From: Dactylosporangium sp. AC04546
Lineage (GTDB): Bacteria; Actinomycetota; Actinomycetes; Mycobacteriales; Micromonosporaceae
Assembly (NCBI RefSeq): GCF_022095675.1
Contig: NZ_JAHYSG010000063.1
Span: forward strand, 8,699 to 72,698
DNA: 64,000 bases
Direction of reading: 5' to 3'
The notes below the pieces were generated by a model that saw only the letters and a program-made list of their open reading frames with translations, ran no database searches and was not told the DNA's origin. Numbering within the stretch: position 1 is the first letter of the stretch; the number at the start of each line of letters is the position of its first letter. Shown one piece after another: positions 34,433 to 42,589 of the stretch. A program made the translations under genes and the position numbers.

Positions 34433-34529
34433 TGCGTCCTCCCGGTATCTGTTTCGTACACCGTACGAGCGCACTACCGCCGTCGTCGGTATTGCTGACC
34501 CCCGCATTTGACTAGTGCACTGCGATGGG

Positions 34530-34543
34530 GTGCACTAGTGCAC
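34530..34543. promoter_or_regulatory. Perfect 14-bp palindromic operator at the regulator start
   Basis: GTGCACTAGTGCAC is fully palindromic and ends one base before the ATG at 34545. A second partial copy, ACTAGTGCA, lies at 34511-34519. The site is in the 112-bp gap between the divergent regulator and ABC operon. Confidence 0.75.
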
Positions 34544-34544
34544 T

Positions 34545-35429
34545 ATGGAGCTTCCCCTGTACCGCCGGATCGCCGGGGAGATCGCCGCCCGGATCGCGTC
34601 GGGCACCCTCCCGCCGGGCGCCGTGGTGCCGTCGACGCGCCAGATCATGGCCCAGCACGGCGTCGCGATGGCCACGGCGACGAAGGTCATCACCCACCTG
34701 CGCGAGCAGGGCCTGGTACAGACCACTCCCGGCCGAGGCACGACGGTGGCCCGCCCCCGGGCGGCTGTTCCGGACACCCCGGACCGCGACCTGGTGGTCC
34801 GCACGGCCATCATGATCGCCAACGCGGAGGGCCTGCCGGCCGTCTCGATGCGCCGGCTCGCCGGTGAGCTGGGGATGCCGACGATGTCGCTGTACCGTCA
34901 CGTGGCCGACAAGGAGGAACTGGTCCTGCTGATGATGGACCGGGTGATGGCGGCCCACCCGCCGCCTACCCTGGATCCCGCGGTGCACGGCTGGCGCGCC
35001 TGCGTGGAGGCGCTGGCCCGCTTACAGTGGCGGATGTACCGCCAGCAGCCGTGGCTGGCCCAGGCGGTCTCGTTCACGCGCCCGCTGCTGGCCCCGCATG
35101 CTATGGCCCACACGGAGTGGACGATGCGCGCCCTGGACGGCCACGGCCTGGACCCGTCGACCCTGTTCGCGGCGGCGGTGATGCTCGCCAACCACGTTCG
35201 GGGCACGGCGGTCAACCTGGAGGCGGAGGCCCAGGCCGAGCAGGAGTCGGGGTTGACCGACGCGGAGTGGATGGAGGCCCAGGCGGAGCGCTTCGCCGTG
35301 GTGCTGGCGGCGGGCAGGCTCCCGCAGATCTCCCGCTTCCTGGCCACGGACCCGTCGTTCGACCTGGACGTGCTGATGGAGTTCGGCCTGCAACGCCTAC
35401 TGGACGGCCTGGCCGAGCTCCTGGCGTGA
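34545..35429 (+). CDS. GntR-TetR fusion transcriptional regulator
   Basis: 294 aa; ATG at 34545, probably leaderless. Residues 1-70 are a GntR winged helix (LYRRIAGEIAARIASGTLPP, VPSTRQIMAQHGVAMATATK, TTPGRGTTVARP). Residues 80-125 are a second, TetR-type HTH (MRRLAGELGMPTMSLYRHVA), followed by a TetR ligand domain (to 294). Such double-headed regulators occur in actinobacteria beside exporters. Likely it represses itself and the divergent ABC operon through the adjacent palindrome. Confidence 0.92.
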   Translation: MELPLYRRIAGEIAARIASGTLPPGAVVPSTRQIMAQHGVAMATATKVITHLREQGLVQTTPGRGTTVARPRAAVPDTPDRDLVVRTAIMIANAEGLPAVSMRRLAGELGMPTMSLYRHVADKEELVLLMMDRVMAAHPPPTLDPAVHGWRACVEALARLQWRMYRQQPWLAQAVSFTRPLLAPHAMAHTEWTMRALDGHGLDPSTLFAAAVMLANHVRGTAVNLEAEAQAEQESGLTDAEWMEAQAERFAVVLAAGRLPQISRFLATDPSFDLDVLMEFGLQRLLDGLAELLA

Positions 35430-35633
35430 GGCCTGCGATGTCCACTGTGGAATCCGCGCCTGCCCAGTTCGCATTGCAGATCGTCCGCGAACTGACCCGC
35501 AACGAGATCAAGCTGACAAGGCGAGACACTGCCGCAATCGCTAGTGGCCCTAACTGCTGGTATGGTGCCGATACGCGGGCTGCTGAGTATCACGTGGAAC
35601 GGCGGCGGCCACACAGGTACCCTGTCAAGGCGC

Positions 35634-35708
35634 GGGCTGCTAGCTCAATGGCAGAGCTGCGGACTTTTAATCCGTAGGTTCAGGGTTCGAGTCCCTGGCG
35701 GCCCACCA
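35634..35708 (+). tRNA. tRNA-Lys (anticodon TTT)
   Basis: Acceptor arm GGGCTGC / GCGGCCC closes; D-arm TAGCTCAATGGCAGAGCT; anticodon loop CTTTTAA with anticodon TTT; T-arm CAGGGTTCGAGTCCCTG; discriminator A and encoded CCA (35706-35708). The 3' end and the sequence just downstream recur at 41787-41846, suggesting an integration site. Confidence 0.95.
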
Positions 35709-35759
35709 GATGTGCAGGTCAGAGCCGGTGCCGATGGCGCCGGTTCGTCCGTTTTGGGG
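35700..35759. repeat. Left copy of att-like direct repeat (tRNA 3' end and flank)
   Basis: Starting inside the tRNA acceptor stem (GGCCCAC), this stretch aligns without gaps to 41787-41846 at about 47 of 60 positions, including an exact TGCAGGTCAGAGCCG (35713-35727). It also contains a hairpin (AGCCGGTGCC / GGCGCCGGTT) before TCCGTTTTG that may terminate the tRNA transcript. Confidence 0.6.
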
Positions 35760-35841
35760 GCTGTACAGCAGTAGCGCTGTCCAGAGGGGAACGGTCCGAA
35801 GGGTGAGCGGCAGCAGTCGTGGGCGGTTCCGGTGGCGAACG

Positions 35842-36027
35842 ATGATCCGAACGCGTCTGCCCTGGCTTCTGATCAATCTCGGCGTCGCGGGCAAGGGCAA
35901 GACCGACTGCGGCGATCATGAGTGGTACAACGCCGGCGGCGGCGTTGCGCACTGCTATCACTGCGAGGTCGGGCAGAAGCCGTATGACCCGGCCGAGTTC
36001 ATCCAAGGCTTTCGCGCAGCCTCTTGA
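35842..36027 (+). CDS. Small Cys/His-rich protein of unknown function
   Basis: 61 aa from ATG at 35842; GTG at 35803 is an alternative. The core KTDCGDHEWYNAGGGVAHCYHCEVGQ has a CxxH...H..C..C arrangement that could bind zinc, as in small proteins often found on actinobacterial mobile elements. It lies between the tRNA and an integrase remnant on the opposite strand, overlapping it at the 3' end. The function is unknown. Confidence 0.5.
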   Translation: MIRTRLPWLLINLGVAGKGKTDCGDHEWYNAGGGVAHCYHCEVGQKPYDPAEFIQGFRAAS

Positions 36028-36079
36028 GGGCGTCGCGGGTCTTCTTCGACGAAACCTGTGTGTAGATCTCCATGGTGAT
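35999..36079 (-). pseudogene. C-terminal remnant of a tyrosine-recombinase integrase
   Basis: Read on the minus strand, the last 24 codons give MEIYTQVSSKKTRDALKRLR followed by ESLG and a stop, the characteristic end of actinobacterial phage/AICE integrases (which carry TMEIYTQVSS after the catalytic Tyr region). Upstream of ALIT the similarity stops, so all catalytic residues are lost. It sits about 290 bp from the tRNA-Lys 3' end, where an integrase is expected. Confidence 0.75.
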
Positions 36080-36414
36080 CAAGGCGCCTTCGGCGCAGTC
36101 CGCGCGCTGTGCACGGCCGGAAGGCAGCGCCACGGCCTGCGTCGGGTGCGTTTCGAGAGGACCCGGTCAGCTCACGGCCGCGGGCGGTCTTCCTGACTCT
36201 TGCCAGGGTTCGTCGAACTACTGCCGTTGCTCCTGTCGGACACCGGTCGCTTCGCTCCCTGCCACGTCCGCGTCGACAAGGACAGAGCCTCCGGCGGTCC
36301 TCAAGGTCCCGGAGGGGCCGCCCTCCGCACTCTCGCCGGCCAGGCAAGCCGAGCAGACCGTCGCCGGGGTCGCGGGTGGAGTGCCAGTGCCCTCACCCGC
36401 ACGCGTACCTTCGA
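36080..36414. other. Intergenic region without a supportable gene
   Basis: 335 bp between the integrase remnant and the ABC ATPase. Open frames on both strands show no recognisable domain or initiation signal. It is probably decayed island DNA. Confidence 0.5.
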
Positions 36415-37053
36415 CTATCGGTTGCGCGTGTCTGCCGCGAGGCGGCCGTCGTGCAGCATCAGCACCCGGTCGGCGAGGGCGATCACCTGCTCGTCGTGGC
36501 TGGAGACGAGCACGGCGTGGCCCTCGCGGGCATGGCTGCGCAGCACGTCGAGCACGAGCCGGACGCGGGCGGGATCTTGATGGCCGGTCGGTTCGTCAGC
36601 CAGCAACAGGGCCGGGGACAGTCGCAGTGCCCGGGCGAGCGCCGCGCGCTGCTGCTCTCCGCCGGACACGTGCGCCGGCAGCCGGTCCGCGAGGTCGGCG
36701 ATGTCCAGCATGGCCAGCAACTCTTCGGTGCTGTGTCCGGTGTTGCCCGAGAGCAGTGCGGGCAACTCGACGTTCTCTCGGATGCTCAGCTCCTCGATGA
36801 GGGCGAGCGACTGCGGTACGAAGCTCATCTCGTGCCACCCCTTGCCCAGTCGCGTCTCGACCGTGCCGGCGTCCGGCTTCTCGTGTCCGGCGAGCACACC
36901 GATGAGCGTCGTCTTGCCCGAGCCGGACGGGCCCGCGACGACGGTCAGATCGCCGACATGAATCTCCACGGATATCGCATCGAGCGCTGTGACCCGCTCG
37001 GCGCCCCGGATGAACCGCCGCGTCACGGCGTGGGTCGCCATCACCGGTGTCAT
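36415..37053 (-). CDS. ABC transporter ATP-binding protein, second of a pair
   Basis: 212 aa; ATG at 37053 with GAGGAG upstream, overlapping the previous stop by ATGA. Walker A AGPSGSGKTT, Q-loop FVPQSLALIEELS, signature VSGGEQQRAALARAL, Walker B ALLLADEPTGHQD, H-loop VLVSSHDEQ. It resembles LolD/MacB ATPases. It forms a three-gene operon with another ATPase and a large FtsX permease, suggesting a heterodimeric ATPase for one exporter. Confidence 0.94.
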   Translation of the reverse strand: MTPVMATHAVTRRFIRGAERVTALDAISVEIHVGDLTVVAGPSGSGKTTLIGVLAGHEKPDAGTVETRLGKGWHEMSFVPQSLALIEELSIRENVELPALLSGNTGHSTEELLAMLDIADLADRLPAHVSGGEQQRAALARALRLSPALLLADEPTGHQDPARVRLVLDVLRSHAREGHAVLVSSHDEQVIALADRVLMLHDGRLAADTRNR

Positions 37054-37733
37054 CCTGTCGTCTCCTCGACCCGGCCGGCGCGTAGCCGAAGGACCCGGTC
37101 GGCTCGCTGCCACACCGCGGGATCGTGCGTCGCCGCGATCACCGCTACGCCCGCTCCGGCGATGACGCGGAGGGCGTCGACCACGGCGTCGACATTGCCG
37201 TGATCGAGCTGACCGGTCGGTTCGTCGGCGAGCAGGACCGCCGGCGGACCTACGGCCGCGAAGGCGATCGCGACGCGCTGCTGCTCGCCGCCGGACAACT
37301 GCCTCGGCAGACGGTCCGCCCGGTCGGCGATGCCGAGTGGCTCCAGCAGGGCGTCTGCGAGCGCGACCGGTACACCGCGAATCTGCGCGGCGAGCCGCAG
37401 ATGCTGGCGGACCGTCAGGTAGGCAAGCAGGTTGTCCCCCGGCGCCTGGCGCACCAGACCCAGCCGGGAACGGCGCAGCCGAGCCCGGCCGGCCGGCGAC
37501 ATCGTCCCGACCTCCTGACCGGCGATCGTGATCGTGCCACTGTCCGGGCTGTCCATCCCGGTCAGCAGGCGCAGCAGTGTCGACTTTCCCGAGCCCGACG
37601 GCCCGATCACCGCAGTGATCGTGCCGGCCGGGGCGCACATGTCGACGTCCACCAAGGCGGGCACCACATGACCGTCGACGCGGTAGGACCGGGACACTCC
37701 CACGCAGTTCACGCCCTGCTCAGTCGACGTCAC
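37050..37733 (-). CDS. ABC transporter ATP-binding protein, first of a pair
   Basis: 227 aa from GTG at 37733, overlapping the permease 3' end by 14 bp. Walker A GPSGSGKST, Q-loop GLVRQAPGDNLLAYLTVRQH (the Q-loop Gln is followed by Ala-Pro-Gly, unusual), signature LSGGEQQRVAIAFA, Walker B AVLLADEPTGQLD, H-loop VIAATHDP. It is related to but clearly diverged from its neighbour. Confidence 0.94.
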   Translation of the reverse strand: MTSTEQGVNCVGVSRSYRVDGHVVPALVDVDMCAPAGTITAVIGPSGSGKSTLLRLLTGMDSPDSGTITIAGQEVGTMSPAGRARLRRSRLGLVRQAPGDNLLAYLTVRQHLRLAAQIRGVPVALADALLEPLGIADRADRLPRQLSGGEQQRVAIAFAAVGPPAVLLADEPTGQLDHGNVDAVVDALRVIAGAGVAVIAATHDPAVWQRADRVLRLRAGRVEETTG

Positions 37734-40476
37734 GCAGCACCTCCCCGACCCGGCTCCGGGTAAGGCGCCAGTGCGTCACCAGTGCCACGACAGCCGCGAA
37801 GAGGCCGACCACCGCCAGGAGGCCTGCCATCACCGGCCAGGGAATGGACAGCACCGTGCCGGGCAACGCGCCGGGGTCGACGTTGAGCTGGTCACGCATC
37901 ACGAGGACGGCCGTGACCGCCAGGCCGAGTCCGATCGCGCACCCGGTGACGAGCGGTGCCGTCAGCTCCCCAAGCAGCAGCCACCCTTGGGTGGTGGTGC
38001 TCAGTCCCATCATGCGGAGCATCACGAAGCCGCGCCGCAGCACGGGCAGCCGCGACTCCAGGTACAGCAGGAAGCCCACCATGGCCACGATCCCGGTGAG
38101 CAGCGACAGCGCGGCCAGGTAGGCGAACGTATACGTCACCGGCTGGTAGAACGTGTTCACGTAACGGTCATCGGCGACGGCGAGGTACGAAATCTTCAGA
38201 TTCGAGCCGTCGATGAGCGCGCGTGTCCGCGCCGGGTCGCCACGCACCCATAACTGGGGCGAGGCCTGCGCGATGATCGAGCTGCCGGCGGCGACGCCGA
38301 GGCCGGTGAGTGCACCGCGATCGACGATGATCACCGGGTACCCACCCCGCTGCGCGGGGAGCGTCGCCACGGAGGTGATGCTCACCGCGATCGGCGGGTC
38401 AGCGCCGAAAGCCATCGTCGCGGCGCCGCCCGCGATCGGCGCCGACGCGACGGCCGGGAGCGTGCCGGCCGGCGCCGACTTCAGGGCGTGGAGCACCTGG
38501 GCCAGCGTGGCGTCGTCGAGGCGGTCGTCCCAATACGCATCACGCGCGAAGGTCGCCGGGTCCACCACCAGCAGGGACACCTGCTTGTCAGCGATATGTA
38601 CAAAATCGAGGCGCAGCACCGGCGTGGCCCGGCCCGCCAGCGCCGGGGGGACGGCGGCCGGCTCGGCCAGGTGGACCACAACATCGCTGCCGGTCCCCAG
38701 CCGGGCCTGCGCGGCAAGGGTCGCGCGCACGGACTTGGTCGCCGTCCCGCCGTAGACGGCGAGGGCGACGGGCACCGCGGTGATCAGGGCGAGGGCCGCC
38801 GCCGCCACGACAGCGTGGCGGACCCTGCGCGCGTACAGCAACCGAGCGGCCGATCGGGACGCCGTGCCCGTGCGGGCCCGACGCCGCATGGCCGTCACCA
38901 CCAGGCGGGCGCCGAGGACACCGAGGCCCACCATCACCAGCATCGGCACGACGAGCAGCTTCGCCGGTATCTGGACCATGGTCCCCAGCACGTCCCCCAG
39001 CCTGACCATGTACTGGCCGCCGCCGGCGAACCAGTACACTGCCGCGGCCAGGAGGATCGCTAGCTCCCAGGGCAGCACGGTCAGCCGGCGCCGGCTCCGC
39101 GACACGGGCGGGGCACCGGTCAAGGACCGGCAGGCCACGCCCGCGGTCACGCCGAGCACCGTCACCGCAGCCAGGAACGCGATCGACGCGGCGAGCAGCG
39201 ACTGCACTCGGGCGTCGTGCGACACCACGCTGCTCGGGCCCACCCGGGCGACCAGGAATCCGGCCAGACCCCAGCCACCCACGGACCCGACCGCTAACGC
39301 GGGCCACACCTCCAGCGCGGCCTTGACACCCAACCAGCGCGCGGTCGCGCCGAACGTGGCCAGCACGACCAGTTCACGACCGCGTCGGCGCACCCAGAAC
39401 ACGCTTGCCGCCATCACGACCAACAAGCCCACCAGAAGGCCCGCGACGCTGATCGGCAGCACCGTTCCGCGCAGATCCTTTTCGATGAGCGAGGCCCGGC
39501 CCGCGAAACCCGGCATGGCGGTGTGGTACGCGACCCGGGTGCCGTCGAGGTTTCCCACTGTGGCGAGCCTCATGCGCAGGCCCGCATGCATGGCGGTCAC
39601 GTCCGAGGCCAGCCTGGTCGCCTCGGGCGCGGTCAGGTCCGTCCTGGCCGGTGCCCGCTCGACGCGCAGGCCGGTCAGGATATGCGCGCGGGACGCGACC
39701 GACAGCATGGTCGCACGATCGGCCAGCACGAGATCGAGGATCGGCTTGTCCTGGCCCGGCGTCCCGCTCTCCTGCGCCGGCTCGCCCCGATACAGCTGCG
39801 ACAGGCTGCACCAGAAAGCATCATCGGACCGGTCGCGCAGATCCCGGTAGATCGCCACCACCGGCACCGCAGTCGGCTCGTCGACCTCCCGCAGGCCGTT
39901 GGGACTCTGTCCCGTGGGATCGGGGATCCATATCCCCGCACTCGGGAAGATCATGAGTGTGTCGCCGGGCTGCAGGCCGCCAGCGGTCGCGAAGCGGTCG
40001 GGCAACCACAGACCCGGGCCGGGGCCACCGGCGACGAGCTGGACATGCCCGGCAAGGTCGTCCCGGCCGGCGATGTTGACCCCGGTGCGGCCGGCAGCCG
40101 TTGCGACCGTCACCTCCGAGCTGACCAACGTCACGGTCGGCGCGCCCAGATCGGCCACCTTGGCCGCTGCGGTCGCCTCCTCGGCCACCGCCGCGTCCAG
40201 GGCCGGCACACTGCTGGCGTCGACCGGCTGCTCCGGCGCGATCACCTGGGACCCGATCGTCGCCGGGCACACGGAGGCGGTCCGCGCGAGCAGCGTCGCG
40301 CTGCCCGTCGAGGAGAGAAACAACGACGACGCCGCGGCCGGCAGGGCAACCACCACCGCCGCGACGCCAAGCGCGACGGCGACCCCGGGCTGGCGAGCCA
40401 GCAGCACCGGCCCCCGCCACCACGGTGCCAGCAAGAGCCAACCGCGACGCGCCATCGGCGTGAATCCACCTCCCAT
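37720..40476 (-). CDS. Large FtsX-type ABC permease (918 aa)
   Basis: ATG at 40476; ATG at 40455 (MARRGWLLL) has GGAGG 13 nt upstream and is an alternative. One N-terminal membrane helix (about 30-50), a large extracytoplasmic domain, then membrane clusters near 325-490, a second external domain (about 585-760) and a final FtsX domain (about 775-910, with GIVAMVGFLLYLESRLPVLR). The layout is MacB/LolE-like but duplicated. It probably exports or extracts the small secreted protein encoded upstream, or protects against it; this is inferred from operon order. Confidence 0.88.
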   Translation of the reverse strand: MGGGFTPMARRGWLLLAPWWRGPVLLARQPGVAVALGVAAVVVALPAAASSLFLSSTGSATLLARTASVCPATIGSQVIAPEQPVDASSVPALDAAVAEEATAAAKVADLGAPTVTLVSSEVTVATAAGRTGVNIAGRDDLAGHVQLVAGGPGPGLWLPDRFATAGGLQPGDTLMIFPSAGIWIPDPTGQSPNGLREVDEPTAVPVVAIYRDLRDRSDDAFWCSLSQLYRGEPAQESGTPGQDKPILDLVLADRATMLSVASRAHILTGLRVERAPARTDLTAPEATRLASDVTAMHAGLRMRLATVGNLDGTRVAYHTAMPGFAGRASLIEKDLRGTVLPISVAGLLVGLLVVMAASVFWVRRRGRELVVLATFGATARWLGVKAALEVWPALAVGSVGGWGLAGFLVARVGPSSVVSHDARVQSLLAASIAFLAAVTVLGVTAGVACRSLTGAPPVSRSRRRLTVLPWELAILLAAAVYWFAGGGQYMVRLGDVLGTMVQIPAKLLVVPMLVMVGLGVLGARLVVTAMRRRARTGTASRSAARLLYARRVRHAVVAAAALALITAVPVALAVYGGTATKSVRATLAAQARLGTGSDVVVHLAEPAAVPPALAGRATPVLRLDFVHIADKQVSLLVVDPATFARDAYWDDRLDDATLAQVLHALKSAPAGTLPAVASAPIAGGAATMAFGADPPIAVSITSVATLPAQRGGYPVIIVDRGALTGLGVAAGSSIIAQASPQLWVRGDPARTRALIDGSNLKISYLAVADDRYVNTFYQPVTYTFAYLAALSLLTGIVAMVGFLLYLESRLPVLRRGFVMLRMMGLSTTTQGWLLLGELTAPLVTGCAIGLGLAVTAVLVMRDQLNVDPGALPGTVLSIPWPVMAGLLAVVGLFAAVVALVTHWRLTRSRVGEVLRDVD

Positions 40477-40543
40477 AGTGGTTGCGGGCCGCGAACGCGG
40501 CCCGCAACCAGTGTGCTAACAGCAACTATGCACGTCGTTGCAC

Positions 40544-40879
40544 CTAATAGGCCTGGATTCCGTAGTCGACCCAGAATACGTTGACCGGGCACTGCGTGTA
40601 GGAATGCGTGCCGCCGCCGGCGTACCGCCAAGAGCCGTAATAGGTGTTGCCGTTCGAGCACTTGATCTGCGCACGGAACGAACTCGGCGCGGACCCGGTG
40701 CAGTAGGCGTCGACATAGCCGCGGTCGTTGTTGTTGCTGAAGTTGGTGGAGCAGCTTCCGATGCTGGCACTGGCAGGAGCCTCGGTACTGACAAGCACGC
40801 CCGCGGTGAGCAGCCCGGCCAGGGCAACCGCCGCAATTCGTCTACTGCGGGCGGGCAGGTGGATGGACCGTGTGCGCAT
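40544..40879 (-). CDS. Small secreted Cys-containing protein upstream of the ABC operon
   Basis: 111 aa; ATG at 40879 with AAGGAG 7 nt upstream. Signal peptide ends at SASA (about 38). The mature ~73 residues contain four Cys (SIGSCSTNFSNNNDRG, DAYCTGSAPSSF, QIKCSNGNTYYG, TQCPVNVFWVDYG), probably two disulfides. Related small secreted proteins are common in actinobacteria. The linkage to an ABC/FtsX operon recalls lactococcin-972-type bacteriocin loci, but sequence identity to those was not recognised. Confidence 0.75.
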   Translation of the reverse strand: MRTRSIHLPARSRRIAAVALAGLLTAGVLVSTEAPASASIGSCSTNFSNNNDRGYVDAYCTGSAPSSFRAQIKCSNGNTYYGSWRYAGGGTHSYTQCPVNVFWVDYGIQAY

Positions 40880-41141
40880 GATCGCTCCTTGTCCTCGGTG
40901 GGGCTGACGGCACGCGTCGACACGTTTGACCTTGCAACGTCGCGGCCGTCATCCTACATTATTATCAGTATCGATGTGACCCCGGTGAGTACGTGTGGTT
41001 GCCACCCCGATGCCTGTTCCGAACTTGCCCCGACTTCAACGGTGCAGGTGGACGGCTGACGAGGTTCTTTTCCCGGGTAAAGTCGGGCGTCGATTTTTGC
41101 ACCGCCTCGAACAAACGCCCGGGAACTCGCCACGGTGACTT

Positions 41142-41441
41142 TCAGAACTGGGTGTGGGCCACGGTGTAGCAGGCCGGCGCGAACACCAGCATCGCCATCA
41201 CCGCCATCACCGCGAGCACCGCGACCGACGTGAGCGTGCGCGGAAATCTAGTGTCCGCGAGCCACCGGCTCCACCATGAGACGACCGCCGCAGCGAGTGC
41301 CAACTCCGCGAGGATGCCTTGCCGGCCCGGTATCGCTGGACCTCCTTCCGTGCGGTCGTACAGATTCAGCAGTAGCCGGAACGGGTTGCGCTGTTCCGTG
41401 TCGGCGAATCGGATCGGCGTTGGCTCGTGTGCGTCCGTCAT
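41142..41441 (-). CDS. Small membrane protein of unknown function
   Basis: 99 aa; ATG at 41441 overlaps the stop of the upstream small gene (ATGA). A soluble ~45-residue N-terminus (NPFRLLLNLYDRTEGG) is followed by two hydrophobic segments (about 45-60 and 70-93). I do not recognise it. It is part of the putative island and coupled to the next entry. Confidence 0.6.
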   Translation of the reverse strand: MTDAHEPTPIRFADTEQRNPFRLLLNLYDRTEGGPAIPGRQGILAELALAAAVVSWWSRWLADTRFPRTLTSVAVLAVMAVMAMLVFAPACYTVAHTQF

Positions 41442-41695
41442 CGCCGCCTCCCCTCGTGAAGAAGGGAGGCGTTGAGCGTCGAGATGGTCCGTACGAAGGT
41501 TTGGTACGCCTCCGGCTGGGTCACGAAGCTGTCGGTCAGCGAGTCGTGCAGGTGCGCGACGAGTGCGATCACGAACCGCGACCGCACCGCCTTCGGTGCT
41601 GGCAATGTCAGCCCTTCCCAGAGCGCGTGGCCGAACGGATCGCGCTTGCCGAGACTGGCAAGAACGGCGTCGAGCCAGCTGTGATCATGGGTCAC
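41438..41695 (-). CDS. Small soluble protein coupled to a membrane protein
   Basis: 85 aa from GTG at 41695. It contains WLDAVLASLGKRDPFGHALW and SRFVIALVAHLHDSLTDSF, and is helical with no signal peptide. Its stop overlaps the start of the 99-aa membrane protein, so the two form a small operon near the right edge of the island. The function is unknown. Confidence 0.55.
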   Translation of the reverse strand: MTHDHSWLDAVLASLGKRDPFGHALWEGLTLPAPKAVRSRFVIALVAHLHDSLTDSFVTQPEAYQTFVRTISTLNASLLHEGRRR

Positions 41696-41786
41696 CGGGT
41701 ATCACCCCGGCGCCGCGACCTGTGCAAAGGCAGAGGAAGCGGGTCGCCCGTGATCGTGGTTATGGGGTTCGCATGGTGATGCGTCC

Positions 41787-41846
41787 GGCCCACTCGTGTT
41801 GCAGGTCAGAGCCGAAGCCGGTGGCGCCGGCTCACCCGTTCCGGGG
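41787..41846. repeat. Right copy of att-like direct repeat
   Basis: This stretch aligns ungapped with 35700-35759 at the tRNA-Lys 3' end (about 47 of 60 positions identical, with GGCCCAC and TGCAGGTCAGAGCCG conserved at the same spacing). GGTTCG, as in the T-loop, also lies just upstream. It probably marks the far end of a decayed integrated element. Confidence 0.55.
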
Positions 41847-41856
41847 CCCGGGCCGA

Positions 41857-42375
41857 TCAGGCGCGGCGCGCAGCCAACGCATCGATATCGAGCCGGATCG
41901 GGAACGGGCTGTCCGAGGTCAGCGTCTGACCAGCGCCGGCGACCGAGTGTTCGACGTAGTGCTCGCCCTCCAGGCGCAGGAGCCGCAACGTGACCGCGGA
42001 TGGCGCCTCCGGCTCGATCAGCAGGTACCAGCCGATCCGCGCGGCGGCGTATAGCTGGACCTTCACCAGCCGGTCGGTGCCGGCGTTGACGACCTCGCCG
42101 ACCAGGGCGACGTCAACCGCGTCGATCATCGTCCCCTCGTCGGCGTCCGACACCACGAGGTCGGGGATGACGATCCGTCCGGTGCGGAGGCGGACGTTGA
42201 CCGCCTCCAGGACCAGAGTTCGGCTTCCGCCGCACCGGCATAGAGGGCATTCGCGTGCCTGGTGACCGTTGCGGCGGATGTCTTCGATCAGCGCGTTGAC
42301 CCGGCGAAGCATCTGACGGTCCTGCTGCCAGCTCAGATAGTCGTCCCAACTGCGGCTGGCGAATTGGACCTTCAC
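41857..42375 (-). CDS. In-frame chimera of a YoeB toxin N-terminus and an Uma2-family C-terminus
   Basis: 172 aa from GTG at 42375, overlapping the stop of the yefM remnant (GTGA). Residues 1-39 ([19 protein letters not shown], then [14 protein letters not shown]) match the start of YoeB/Txe mRNA-interferase toxins, whose catalytic C-terminal half is missing. After a junction (about 40-52) residues 53-172 match Uma2 proteins from [17 protein letters not shown] through [20 protein letters not shown] to [10 protein letters not shown], lacking the Uma2 N-terminus. It may be a relic, or a new protein if expressed. Confidence 0.7.
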   Translation of the reverse strand: MKVQFASRSWDDYLSWQQDRQMLRRVNALIEDIRRNGHQARECPLCRCGGSRTLVLEAVNVRLRTGRIVIPDLVVSDADEGTMIDAVDVALVGEVVNAGTDRLVKVQLYAAARIGWYLLIEPEAPSAVTLRLLRLEGEHYVEHSVAGAGQTLTSDSPFPIRLDIDALAARRA

Positions 42376-42568
42376 GCGGCCGGCGCCTCGTCGGGGTCGG
42401 TCAAGTCGCGCAGCTCGCCGCCGCCGGAGCGAAGCTCCTCGATAACGAGATGATGACCGCGGCCCCGCGGCCGGACCGGGGCACTACGACCTCCTAGGCG
42501 TCGTCCACGACGTGGTCGAGGACCTTGGCCAGGTTCTGGCGCGCCTCTGAGTAACTGACGATGCGCAT
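42372..42568 (-). pseudogene. yefM: Broken YefM-type antitoxin gene
   Basis: ATG at 42568 follows GGGAGG. The frame MRIVSYSEARQNLAKVLDHV runs 24 codons to a TAG, continues in the same frame as [17 protein letters not shown], and then shifts by one base into [20 protein letters not shown], the expected YefM C-terminus, ending at 42372. A premature stop, a frameshift and an internal loss of about 25 codons make it non-functional as YefM. Confidence 0.7.
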
Positions 42569-42589
42569 CGTGCCTCCCGGGCGGGAAGG

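Noticed and set aside
32679..34511. 610-codon plus-strand frame over the ABC exporter
   Set aside because: Antisense to clear FtsX and ABC ATPase genes.
35449..35633. Small plus-strand frame (MSTVESAPAQFALQIVRELT...) before tRNA-Lys
   Set aside because: It runs into the tRNA with no recognisable domain and no convincing ribosome site; treated as intergenic.
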